Source: Bacteroidia bacterium (GTDB lineage: Bacteria; Bacteroidota; Bacteroidia; Bacteroidales; GCA-2748055). From it: a stretch of DNA of 6,403 nucleotides. The first letter of the stretch is position 1. Every line of letters starts with the position of its first letter. The stretch covers positions 1-6,403 of the forward strand of contig JAUVKN010000253.1 of assembly GCA_030596245.1 (NCBI GenBank), written 5' to 3'. This document shows, piece by piece, positions 1 through 5,532 of the stretch. The position numbers and the translations under genes were made by a program. A model generated the notes under the pieces. It saw only the letters and a list, made by a program, of their open reading frames with translations, searched no databases and was not told the DNA's origin.

Positions 1-188
1 ATCACATTGTCAATGACCGACCAGTGACCATTATCACCTTCAGGAATGATCCAGCCAGTGAGATCATCTCCGTTAAACAATTGGGTGTAACCGGCTTCCT
101 GGTAAATGGATTTCTCCTGGGCAAGACTGCTGCTGAATGAGACTAAAAAGATAAGCCCTGAAAGAAATATGATTCTGAAATTTTTCAT
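1..188 (-). CDS. Secreted 3-keto-disaccharide hydrolase (DUF1080) family protein, N-terminal part only
   Basis: This is the first 62 codons of a gene that runs off the left edge of the window. Translation from the ATG at 188 gives a typical signal peptide: MKNFR, a hydrophobic core (residues 6-20), then SSLA before a likely cleavage site ahead of QEK (residue 24 onward). The mature part begins with GYTQLFNGDDLTGW (residues 33-46) and continues with PEGDNGHWSVIDN (49-61), the hallmark opening of the DUF1080/LamG-like beta-sandwich domain. Members of this family act outside the cytoplasm on carbohydrates; some cleave 3-keto-glycosides. They are very abundant in Bacteroidota and Planctomycetota, often beside sugar oxidoreductases or sulfatases. 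Catalytic residues lie beyond the window, so substrate cannot be judged. The gene is divergent from the abiE pair. The family call is confident; the exact activity is not. Confidence 0.85.
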   Translation of the reverse strand, partial: MKNFRIIFLSGLIFLVSFSSSLAQEKSIYQEAGYTQLFNGDDLTGWIIPEGDNGHWSVIDNV

Positions 189-213
189 TGAAATTGGTTT
201 TAGGTGTAATAAG

Positions 214-221
214 TAAATGTA
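214..221 (-). promoter_or_regulatory. Candidate -7 element for the DUF1080 hydrolase gene
   Basis: On the minus strand this reads TACATTTA, seven of eight positions of the Bacteroidota -7 consensus TAnnTTTG. It lies about 26 bases upstream of the ATG at 188, a sensible distance for a promoter. No convincing -33 TTTG partner was found. In such AT-rich DNA a near match can arise by chance, so this is weak. Confidence 0.2.
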
Positions 222-244
222 GCATCTATTACCATTAAACGAAA

Positions 245-286
245 ATTGTATTTGTCTGATTTAATTATCTAAAAATGATATACAAT
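245..286. repeat. 7-bp inverted repeat upstream of abiEi, possible operator
   Basis: The arms ATTGTAT (245-251) and ATACAAT (280-286) are exact reverse complements separated by 28 bases, just upstream of the candidate abiEi promoter. AbiEi antitoxins of characterised AbiE systems bind inverted repeats in their own promoter and repress it. Position fits that role, but the arms are short, cannot be extended and are AT-rich, so coincidence is possible. Confidence 0.2.
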
Positions 287-297
287 CGAAAAATAGC

Positions 298-305
298 TAT
301 ATTTG
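298..305 (+). promoter_or_regulatory. Candidate Bacteroidota -7 promoter element for abiEi-abiEii
   Basis: TATATTTG matches the Bacteroidota primary-sigma -7 consensus TAnnTTTG at every fixed position. It sits 25 bases upstream of the abiEi ATG, giving a leader of roughly 18 bases if transcription starts about 7 bases downstream. No clear -33 TTTG is present at the usual distance; the nearest TTTG (251-254) is too far upstream. It would transcribe both abiE genes. Confidence 0.4.
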
Positions 306-330
306 AGAACTGTAAATACGAAATAATAGT

Positions 331-918
331 ATGAATAGTTCCCGAAATAGCAACAACAATATTGTTCTAGCGGTCTATAAAGAGAACCGTACAGTCTTTC
401 GTTTGAATGACATTGCACTTCTGACAGGTGAGTCAAATTTTCAATCACTAAATAAAAAACTGAACTACTATGTGAGAACGGGAAAGTTAGAAAACCCGCG
501 TAAAGGCATATATGCTAAACCAGACTTTAATCCTGAAGAGCTGGCATGCTCCATCTATACGCCGTCTTATATTTCACTGGATTATGTATTACAAAAATCG
601 GGTATTATATTTCAGTATGATTCACGAATATCAGCAATTAGCTATCTAAGTCGGAGTGTTGAGGTAACTGGCCGGATCTACCTGTTTCGCAAAATCAAGG
701 GAGAGATTCTTGTAAACACAGCAGGAATCAACAGGAAGGAGAATCATATCAATATTGCTTCCCCCGAAAGAGCGTTTTTAGATCGAATATACCTGGATAA
801 GGATTATTATTTTGACAATCTCAATCCGTTAAGCAAACAACTCGTTAAAGAGCTTTTGCCCATATATGGATCGAAGGCATTGTCTGAGCGAGTAAATAAA
901 CTTCTGGAAAATGATTAA
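331..918 (+). CDS. abiEi: AbiEi family antitoxin and transcriptional repressor of the AbiE toxin-antitoxin system
   Basis: The 195-residue product is the antitoxin partner of the nucleotidyltransferase toxin encoded immediately downstream. Residues about 11-63 form a winged helix-turn-helix typical of AbiEi: a recognition region around FRLNDIALLTG and a wing ending in GKLENPRKGIYAKP (51-64). The C-terminal domain follows, with family-typical segments PSYISLDYVL (78-87) and ASPERAFLDRIYL (143-155). In characterised AbiE pairs the N-terminal domain binds inverted repeats in the abiE promoter and the C-terminal domain is needed for antitoxicity; antitoxin and toxin were reported not to form a stable complex (type IV classification). 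The start is fixed by an in-frame stop at 313-315 and the first ATG at 331; there is no Shine-Dalgarno sequence, as is normal in Bacteroidota. It overlaps abiEii by 8 bases, so the pair is probably translationally coupled. The gene is AT-rich relative to its neighbours. It appears intact. Confidence 0.88.
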   Translation: MNSSRNSNNNIVLAVYKENRTVFRLNDIALLTGESNFQSLNKKLNYYVRTGKLENPRKGIYAKPDFNPEELACSIYTPSYISLDYVLQKSGIIFQYDSRISAISYLSRSVEVTGRIYLFRKIKGEILVNTAGINRKENHINIASPERAFLDRIYLDKDYYFDNLNPLSKQLVKELLPIYGSKALSERVNKLLEND

Positions 919-1606
919 CATTAACCGGCACAAATTTTTTCTGGTTCAAATCCTGAAAGATATTTACACAGATATTGAACTGGCAAATTGCCTTGGATTT
1001 AAAGGCGGTACAGCATTGATGTTTTTTTATGACCTGCCACGTTTCTCAGTAGATTTGGATTTTAATTTACTTGAAATAGATAAGGAAGATATTGTGTACC
1101 GTAAAGTACGCAAAGTACTTCTCAAATACGGGACAATATTTGATGAGGCAAAGAAGTTCTACGGTCCCCTGATTGTCCTTGATTATGGATTTAACGAACG
1201 TAAATTAAAAGTAGAGGTTTCAAACCGTTTATTTGAAAACCGTTATGAGATTAAGAATTTTCTGGGGATCAACATGAAGGTGTTGGTTCAGGAGGATATG
1301 TTTGCCCATAAACTTTGTGCTTTGCTCGACAGGAATGTAATAACCAACCGTGATGTTTTCGATTGTTGGTTCTTCATGCAAAAACAAACTCCGGTTAATA
1401 AAAGCATTGTAGAATACCGGATGGAGATGTCTTTTACCGAATACCTGCAAAAGTGTATCGAAAGCCTTGAATCGTTAAGTGAAAAAGGATTATTGCAGGG
1501 TATGGGAGAGCTGATGGATAACAAAATGAAAATATTTGTACGAACTAAAATGCGGTCAGAAGTTATCGGATTGTTAAAGCTCTATCAAAATTTTCCAATT
1601 CTGTGA
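911..1606 (+). CDS. abiEii: AbiEii/AbiGii-family nucleotidyltransferase toxin
   Basis: The 231-residue product belongs to the AbiEii/AbiGii (DUF1814) branch of the DNA polymerase beta-like nucleotidyltransferases. The catalytic signature is intact: GFKGGTAL (residues 29-36) followed by FSVDLDFNL (45-53), giving the GG...D48-x-D50 metal-binding pattern. Further motifs are KLKVEVSNR (98-106, third acidic residue probably E102) and the helical segment EDMFAHKLCALLDR (128-141) followed by RDVFD (147-151), as in toxic family members. AbiEii was described as a GTP-dependent bacteriostatic toxin giving phage abortive infection; the related MenT toxins of Mycobacterium add nucleotides to tRNA 3' ends. 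Either target is an inference here. The start ATG lies inside the last codons of abiEi (ATGATTAA junction). The gene ends 3 bases before the convergent anti-sigma gene's stop codon. No truncation is evident. Confidence 0.9.
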   Translation: MININRHKFFLVQILKDIYTDIELANCLGFKGGTALMFFYDLPRFSVDLDFNLLEIDKEDIVYRKVRKVLLKYGTIFDEAKKFYGPLIVLDYGFNERKLKVEVSNRLFENRYEIKNFLGINMKVLVQEDMFAHKLCALLDRNVITNRDVFDCWFFMQKQTPVNKSIVEYRMEMSFTEYLQKCIESLESLSEKGLLQGMGELMDNKMKIFVRTKMRSEVIGLLKLYQNFPIL

Positions 1607-1609
1607 TCG

Positions 1610-2791
1610 CTATTTTTTGAATACAATTCTTATTCGTACGATCTCTTCAATGTGACCATTATCGTCCGTAGCAGGATTCCAGGAGGGCCCTTCTTTGATG
1701 AGCCTGATGGCTTCCTGAGTGAATGGTTCCCCTTTAGAGCGCAGGGGAACGATATCAGTGATCTCCCCGGCAGATGTCACGGTGAACTTAAGTATTACGA
1801 CTACCCTGTCAGTGGTTGTTTCAACTTCCGGGAATTGAATGTTGTTTTCTAAGTATTGCCTGAATGCACGATAGCCAACCGATGGCTGTGCTGATTGCGC
1901 GCTTACCTCACGAGATACAAGCTGGTTCTCATTCTCCTGTGATGAGGCTTTTTGTTGCATCTCCACAGGCATGGTAGCGGCGGGTTGGTTCAAACCCTCA
2001 TTGCGTCTCTTAGCCCTTCCTCCTGTGTCTTCCTCTATAATCTCTTCTTCCATGGGCGCAGCCTTGGTTTCAGAGACAATGTAATCGAACTGGGTATCTT
2101 TTTCTTGAAGAGTCGCTTCAGCTTCAATATATGTAATCATTTCAGGTTCAATATTTTCCGCTACGACCTTAGCTGTTGGCGCTTGGGCATCCGGAGCTTC
2201 AACTAATGGTGTCTCTGTTGCCTGAATTTCCGCAGCTTTTGCAGGACCGTTGGATCGACCTTTTGCAGGACCTTTGGATGGATCATTTTCAGGAGCTTTG
2301 GATGGGCCTTTCGGGGATTTTGCTTCATCTATTGCCTCCTGTTCAAGGATTCTTATCTCCTCTTTCATCGGTTCCTGAGGTGTTCGTGTTTTCTCTGGAC
2401 TTATCTCTTTTGCTATGGACTTTTCAGGTTCACCTGATGCAGAAGGTAAGAACACCTCTTCATTCAACGTCTCTTCAGCAACTTCCGGATTGAAATCGTA
2501 GATCTGCAGGAACACTGTTCCGATAATCAAAAGGGAAGCGATGGAAGCTGCGGCACTGTACCAGGCAATCCTTCTCCTTCTACGCAATCGTTTTCGCAAT
2601 CTGGTATGCAATGAAAGGATATCCTCTTCTGCCTGAGCTGGTGTGAGCGTTTCCAATTCTTCCAGGGCCTCTCTGTCAAAAGGATCGCCTTCCAGGTCCC
2701 TCTCAAAGGAGTTGCGTTCCTGGTTGGAGAGCTCTCCTTTCAGGTATTGCAAATACTGGTTTGCAGTTCTATGTTTCTTTCTACCGGACAT
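1610..2791 (-). CDS. Anti-sigma-like single-pass membrane protein with TonB C-terminal domain
   Basis: The 393-residue protein has three parts. Residues 1-74 are cytoplasmic, opening with NQYLQYLKGELSNQERNSFE (11-30) and DPFDREALEELE (36-47), a pattern seen in Bacteroidota anti-sigma proteins next to ECF sigma genes; it has no Cys, so it is not a zinc-binding ZAS domain. A very basic stretch (RLRKRLRRRRR, 64-74) precedes one membrane helix (about 75-98), giving an N-in topology. A long Pro/Lys/Glu-rich linker (about 100-300), including a 24-bp tandem repeat, leads to a TonB_C domain (306-392) with FRQYLENNIQFPE, VILKFTVTSAGEITD and EAIRLIKEGPSWNPA. The gene starts 11 bases inside the end of the sigma factor gene, implying translational coupling and the usual sigma/anti-sigma pairing. 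The helix lacks the SxxxH motif that energised TonB proteins use with ExbB/ExbD, so a sensing role seems likelier than energy transduction. An automatic pipeline might call it simply energy transducer TonB. Confidence 0.82.
   Translation of the reverse strand: MSGRKKHRTANQYLQYLKGELSNQERNSFERDLEGDPFDREALEELETLTPAQAEEDILSLHTRLRKRLRRRRRIAWYSAAASIASLLIIGTVFLQIYDFNPEVAEETLNEEVFLPSASGEPEKSIAKEISPEKTRTPQEPMKEEIRILEQEAIDEAKSPKGPSKAPENDPSKGPAKGRSNGPAKAAEIQATETPLVEAPDAQAPTAKVVAENIEPEMITYIEAEATLQEKDTQFDYIVSETKAAPMEEEIIEEDTGGRAKRRNEGLNQPAATMPVEMQQKASSQENENQLVSREVSAQSAQPSVGYRAFRQYLENNIQFPEVETTTDRVVVILKFTVTSAGEITDIVPLRSKGEPFTQEAIRLIKEGPSWNPATDDNGHIEEIVRIRIVFKK
2237..2308. repeat. Three 24-bp degenerate tandem repeats inside the anti-sigma/TonB gene
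   Basis: Units lie at 2237-2260, 2261-2284 and 2285-2308, each close to TTTTGCAGGAC-CTTTGGAT on the plus strand. Because 24 is a multiple of three, each unit encodes eight residues on the minus strand: GPSKAPEN, DPSKGPAK and GRSNGPAK. They form part of the Pro/Lys-rich periplasmic linker, comparable in composition with the linker of classical TonB. Units one and two are the most alike; the third has diverged. Copy-number change here would lengthen or shorten the linker without breaking the frame. Confidence 0.8.
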
Positions 2792-3362
2792 TTTTATCTT
2801 CCAAACATATTTTCAAATTCCTCTTGCCATTTTGCAAATAACTCTTCACCTTTTTTTCTCCCATGTCAAGCTTTTTTGCAATCTCCTGATAGCATAGTTT
2901 CTGATAGTAAAACAATTCGATACACTCTTTCTGTTCAGTTTTTAATTGTTCTATACATTCTTTAAGTGCATCTTCAATGGAACTATCGGCTCTGTCTATG
3001 GGATGCATTTCTTCATCCGATTCCATAAATTCCTGCTCGATTTTAAATCCTTCCAGTCTGTTGTCCGCACTTTTCCTGGACCGGATCTCCATCAGACAGT
3101 GGTTTTTTGTAAGCACGTAGAGCCAGCTTTTGAAGTTCTGTACTTCATGCCGGGGAAGATCATGGATCAGTTTTTCAAATATATGCATGACAGCATCCTG
3201 TGCATCATCCCGGTCGCCGAAGTATTTGAGAGAGACACCATATACAAGGTGCATGTAGCGGGAATAGAGATCACCCAGGACATCCAGGCTCCCCGAGTTA
3301 TGAAAATTTTCGAGCAACTCCTCGTCAGACTTGTCCTGGTGCTTTCCGCTTATTTCAAGCAT
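2781..3362 (-). CDS. ECF-family RNA polymerase sigma-70 factor
   Basis: The 193-residue protein has the compact two-domain layout of ECF sigma factors. Region 2 spans about 27-95: LYSRYMHLVYGVSLKYFGD, then DDAQDAVMHIFEKL (52-65, the core-binding 2.2 helix) and FKSWLYVLTKNHCLMEIR (77-94, regions 2.3-2.4 for -10 melting). A charged, acidic linker (about 98-130) leads to region 4 (131-186) with CIELFYYQKLCYQEIAKKL (147-165) and the recognition helix GEKKVKSYLQNGKRNLK (168-184). It would redirect RNA polymerase to a small regulon, probably including its own operon and perhaps the divergent VWA gene. The downstream gene overlaps it by 11 bases and encodes its probable membrane-bound anti-sigma factor. 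The ATG at 3362 has no Shine-Dalgarno sequence. Which ECF group it belongs to cannot be decided by eye. Confidence 0.92.
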   Translation of the reverse strand: MLEISGKHQDKSDEELLENFHNSGSLDVLGDLYSRYMHLVYGVSLKYFGDRDDAQDAVMHIFEKLIHDLPRHEVQNFKSWLYVLTKNHCLMEIRSRKSADNRLEGFKIEQEFMESDEEMHPIDRADSSIEDALKECIEQLKTEQKECIELFYYQKLCYQEIAKKLDMGEKKVKSYLQNGKRNLKICLEDKNVR

Positions 3363-3469
3363 AAACTGTGGAGTGGTATCCCTTAAAATTAGAAAAAAAG
3401 CGGAAGATTTTATGGAATTGATTTCAACTGTGCATCCTTAGGGTGAAGTCAAACTTAAAAATAGAAATC
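3363..3469. promoter_or_regulatory. Divergent control region between the sigma factor and VWA genes
   Basis: These 107 bases must hold the promoters of both divergent units. Neither strand has a clear primary-sigma TTTG/TAnnTTTG pair, in contrast to the abiE promoter. The heptamer AACTGTG occurs twice in the same orientation, at 3364-3370 (next to the sigma ATG) and 3426-3432. The second is followed by GTC at 3448-3450, a spacing that resembles ECF -35 AAC / -10 GTC elements and would place the transcript start shortly before the ATG at 3470. This suggests, without proving, control by the neighbouring ECF sigma factor. Confidence 0.45.
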
Positions 3470-5392
3470 ATGAAATCAATAATCTCAATTTTAATCGTAC
3501 TTCTTTTATCAGCGTACAGCATGGCTCCGGTTCAATCCAGATTGATTAGCGGAACCGTAAAAGATAACTCAGGAAATTTACTTCCCGGAGTAAGTATCGT
3601 TGTGAAAGGAACCTCCAACGGAACAGTAACCGATATTAATGGTACCTATCAGATCTCGGTCAGTATGGAGGCAAAATACCTTGTATTTACTTATATAGGT
3701 ATGGAACAGACACAGATCAGGATCGCCAGGTCCAACAGGATCAATGTGATCATGAGAAGCTCTAATGTGGCTCTTGAAGAAATTGTATATACAGAAGCTG
3801 AGCCCGTGAAATCGTATGAGATGACAACAGCAGATATGGCAGTCCAGAGGCCTGGCAGACCCCTGTATACCCGTACGGGTGGCCATGCCAAAAGGGCTCA
3901 GGTATACGCTTCCTATGCTCCGGAGCCAGGATATGTACAACATAACACTGAAGGATACAGCGCCATTCATGAGAATGGGTTCAAGGATGTATTGCATAAC
4001 CCACTGTCCACTTTCAGTATTGATGTGGATAAGGCTTCTTACTCCAATGTACGCCGGTTCCTGAATATGGGTCAGTTGCCCCCCATGGATGCCGTGAGGA
4101 TCGAAGAGATGATCAACTACTTCCATTACGATTATCCAGAGCCCAAAGGAAAGCACCCTTTCTCTGTCTATACTGAGATTTCACAATGCCCCTGGAATGA
4201 AAACCACCAGTTGCTGCATGTGGGACTGAAAGGAAAAAGCATTGACAAGTCCGAATTGCCGGCTTCAAACCTGGTTTTCCTGCTGGATGTATCAGGATCC
4301 ATGAGTGCTGCCAATAAGCTTCCACTTTTGAAGCAAGCCTTCAGGATGCTTGTCAACGAACTGAGACCTGAAGACAGGGTAGCGATTGTGGTTTATGCAG
4401 GTGCTGCAGGACTGGTCCTTGAATCGACTCCCGGATCAAAGAAGGAGCAGATCATTGCAGCACTGGATCAACTTCAGTCAGGTGGATCCACCGCTGGCGG
4501 TGCTGGTTTGAAGCTTGCATACAAGGTAGCACAGGAAAACTTTATTGAAGATGGAAATAACCGGATTATCCTGGCTACAGATGGAGATTTCAATGTGGGT
4601 TCTTCCAGCAATGCAGAAATGGAGCGATTGATCGAACAGAAGCGCGAACATGGAGTCTTCATGACTGTACTTGGATTCGGTATGGGGAATTACAAGGATG
4701 ATAAGATGGAGATCATTGCCGATAAAGGAAATGGTAACTATGCCTACATTGATAACATCCAGGAGGCCAGGAAAGTATTCATCACCGAATTCGGGGGAAC
4801 ACTTTTCACCATCGCCAAGGATGTGAAGTTCCAGATAGAATTCAATCCTGCCCGTGTGAAGGGATACAGACTGGTGGGTTATGAGAACCGCCTTTTGAAC
4901 GATGAAGATTTCAACGACGATAAGAAGGATGCAGGAGAGATGGGTGCCGGTCATACTGTTACCGCCCTTTATGAGGTGATCCCTGCTGGTTCAGATGAAT
5001 CCCTGAAGAGCATTGATCCATTGAAGTATCAGTCGAGCCGTGAGAAGACAAAAGCTACTGAGAAAGTAAGAGCTGATCTTTCTACTGAACTGATGACCTT
5101 AAAACTTCGCTACAAGAAGCCCGATGGAAATACAAGTACCAAGGTGGAGATCCCGGTGAAAGGAAATGTCCTGGATATGGAAGAAACCTCAGATAATTTC
5201 CGTTTCTCTGCTGCCATTGCAGAATTTGGATTGATCCTGAGGAATTCCCAATACAAGGAAGATGCCTCCATGGAGCATGTGATTGCCATGGCAAAGAATT
5301 CTCGTGGTGAAGATGAGGAGGGTTACAGGTCAGAGTTCCTGAAGCTGGTTAAGCTTGCAGATACCATGAAAGACTGGACTGCAGCGAAGTAA
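3470..5392 (+). CDS. Secreted VWA-domain protein (YfbK type) with N-terminal CarboxypepD_reg-like domain
   Basis: Translated from the ATG at 3470, the 640-residue product starts with a clear signal peptide (MKS, then IISILIVLLLSAYS), which is why this start is preferred over the in-frame GTG at 3443 that would bury it behind nine extra residues. Domains in order: a CarboxypepD_reg-like beta-sandwich (about 25-96; SGTVKDNSGNLLPGVSIVVKG, GTVTDINGTYQI); a TonB-box-like LEEIVYT (102-108); a low-complexity linker; the vWF_A N-terminal module (PLSTFSIDVDKASYSNVRR, 178-196); the VWA domain with an intact MIDAS (D273-x-S275-x-S277, T341, D371 in ATDGD); and a DUF3520-like C-terminal region (about 465-640). 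VWA domains bind protein partners through a divalent metal; no enzymatic activity is expected. It has no lipobox Cys, so it is probably periplasmic or exported. It is divergent from the sigma/anti-sigma pair, which suggests it is a regulatory target or sensor partner. A strong terminator follows. Its precise biological role is unknown. Confidence 0.9.
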   Translation: MKSIISILIVLLLSAYSMAPVQSRLISGTVKDNSGNLLPGVSIVVKGTSNGTVTDINGTYQISVSMEAKYLVFTYIGMEQTQIRIARSNRINVIMRSSNVALEEIVYTEAEPVKSYEMTTADMAVQRPGRPLYTRTGGHAKRAQVYASYAPEPGYVQHNTEGYSAIHENGFKDVLHNPLSTFSIDVDKASYSNVRRFLNMGQLPPMDAVRIEEMINYFHYDYPEPKGKHPFSVYTEISQCPWNENHQLLHVGLKGKSIDKSELPASNLVFLLDVSGSMSAANKLPLLKQAFRMLVNELRPEDRVAIVVYAGAAGLVLESTPGSKKEQIIAALDQLQSGGSTAGGAGLKLAYKVAQENFIEDGNNRIILATDGDFNVGSSSNAEMERLIEQKREHGVFMTVLGFGMGNYKDDKMEIIADKGNGNYAYIDNIQEARKVFITEFGGTLFTIAKDVKFQIEFNPARVKGYRLVGYENRLLNDEDFNDDKKDAGEMGAGHTVTALYEVIPAGSDESLKSIDPLKYQSSREKTKATEKVRADLSTELMTLKLRYKKPDGNTSTKVEIPVKGNVLDMEETSDNFRFSAAIAEFGLILRNSQYKEDASMEHVIAMAKNSRGEDEEGYRSEFLKLVKLADTMKDWTAAK

Positions 5393-5421
5393 AAAAGTAC
5401 CAGGAGGAATAGTGGGAAAGT

Positions 5422-5452
5422 AAAATGGGGCGAATTTCTCGCCCCATTTTTT
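5422..5452 (+). terminator. Rho-independent terminator after the VWA gene, probably bidirectional
   Basis: A perfect 12-bp stem pairs AAAATGGGGCGA (5422-5433) with TCGCCCCATTTT (5439-5450) around a five-base loop, and the T run reaches 5452. It begins 30 bases after the VWA stop codon. On the minus strand the same hairpin is followed by TTTT, so it may also stop transcripts from the esterase gene, whose coding region ends about 80 bases away. Confidence 0.9.
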
Positions 5453-5532
5453 ATACTCTTGCTTTTTTTCGGTTGTCACCTCAGGTCGTTCCTTGCCTAT
5501 CGGCTCAGTTCCTTCAGTGTGGTTTTCCACTT

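Noticed and set aside
189..330. The AT-rich spacer was checked for a small RNA, attachment site or insertion-sequence end.
   Set aside because: No tRNA-like fold, target-site duplication or terminal inverted repeat was visible; only promoter-like elements and a short inverted repeat could be supported.
2946..3386. A 146-codon plus-strand open frame opposite the sigma factor gene.
   Set aside because: The minus strand encodes intact sigma regions 2 and 4; the plus-strand translation is a Phe-rich, low-information shadow.
3443..3469. GTG at 3443 as the start of the VWA protein, adding nine residues.
   Set aside because: The ATG at 3470 gives a textbook signal peptide directly at the N-terminus and is preceded by the A-rich leader usual in Bacteroidota; the GTG would also overlap the possible promoter.
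3578..4156. A 192-codon open frame on the minus strand inside the VWA gene.
   Set aside because: It is fully covered by a gene with clear domains on the plus strand, and its translation has no recognisable domain; it is an antisense shadow.
5519..5530. GTGG-TTTT-CCAC hairpin just past the esterase stop, considered as its terminator.
   Set aside because: The stem has only four base pairs and no useful T run on the minus strand; the hairpin at 5422-5452 is far stronger.
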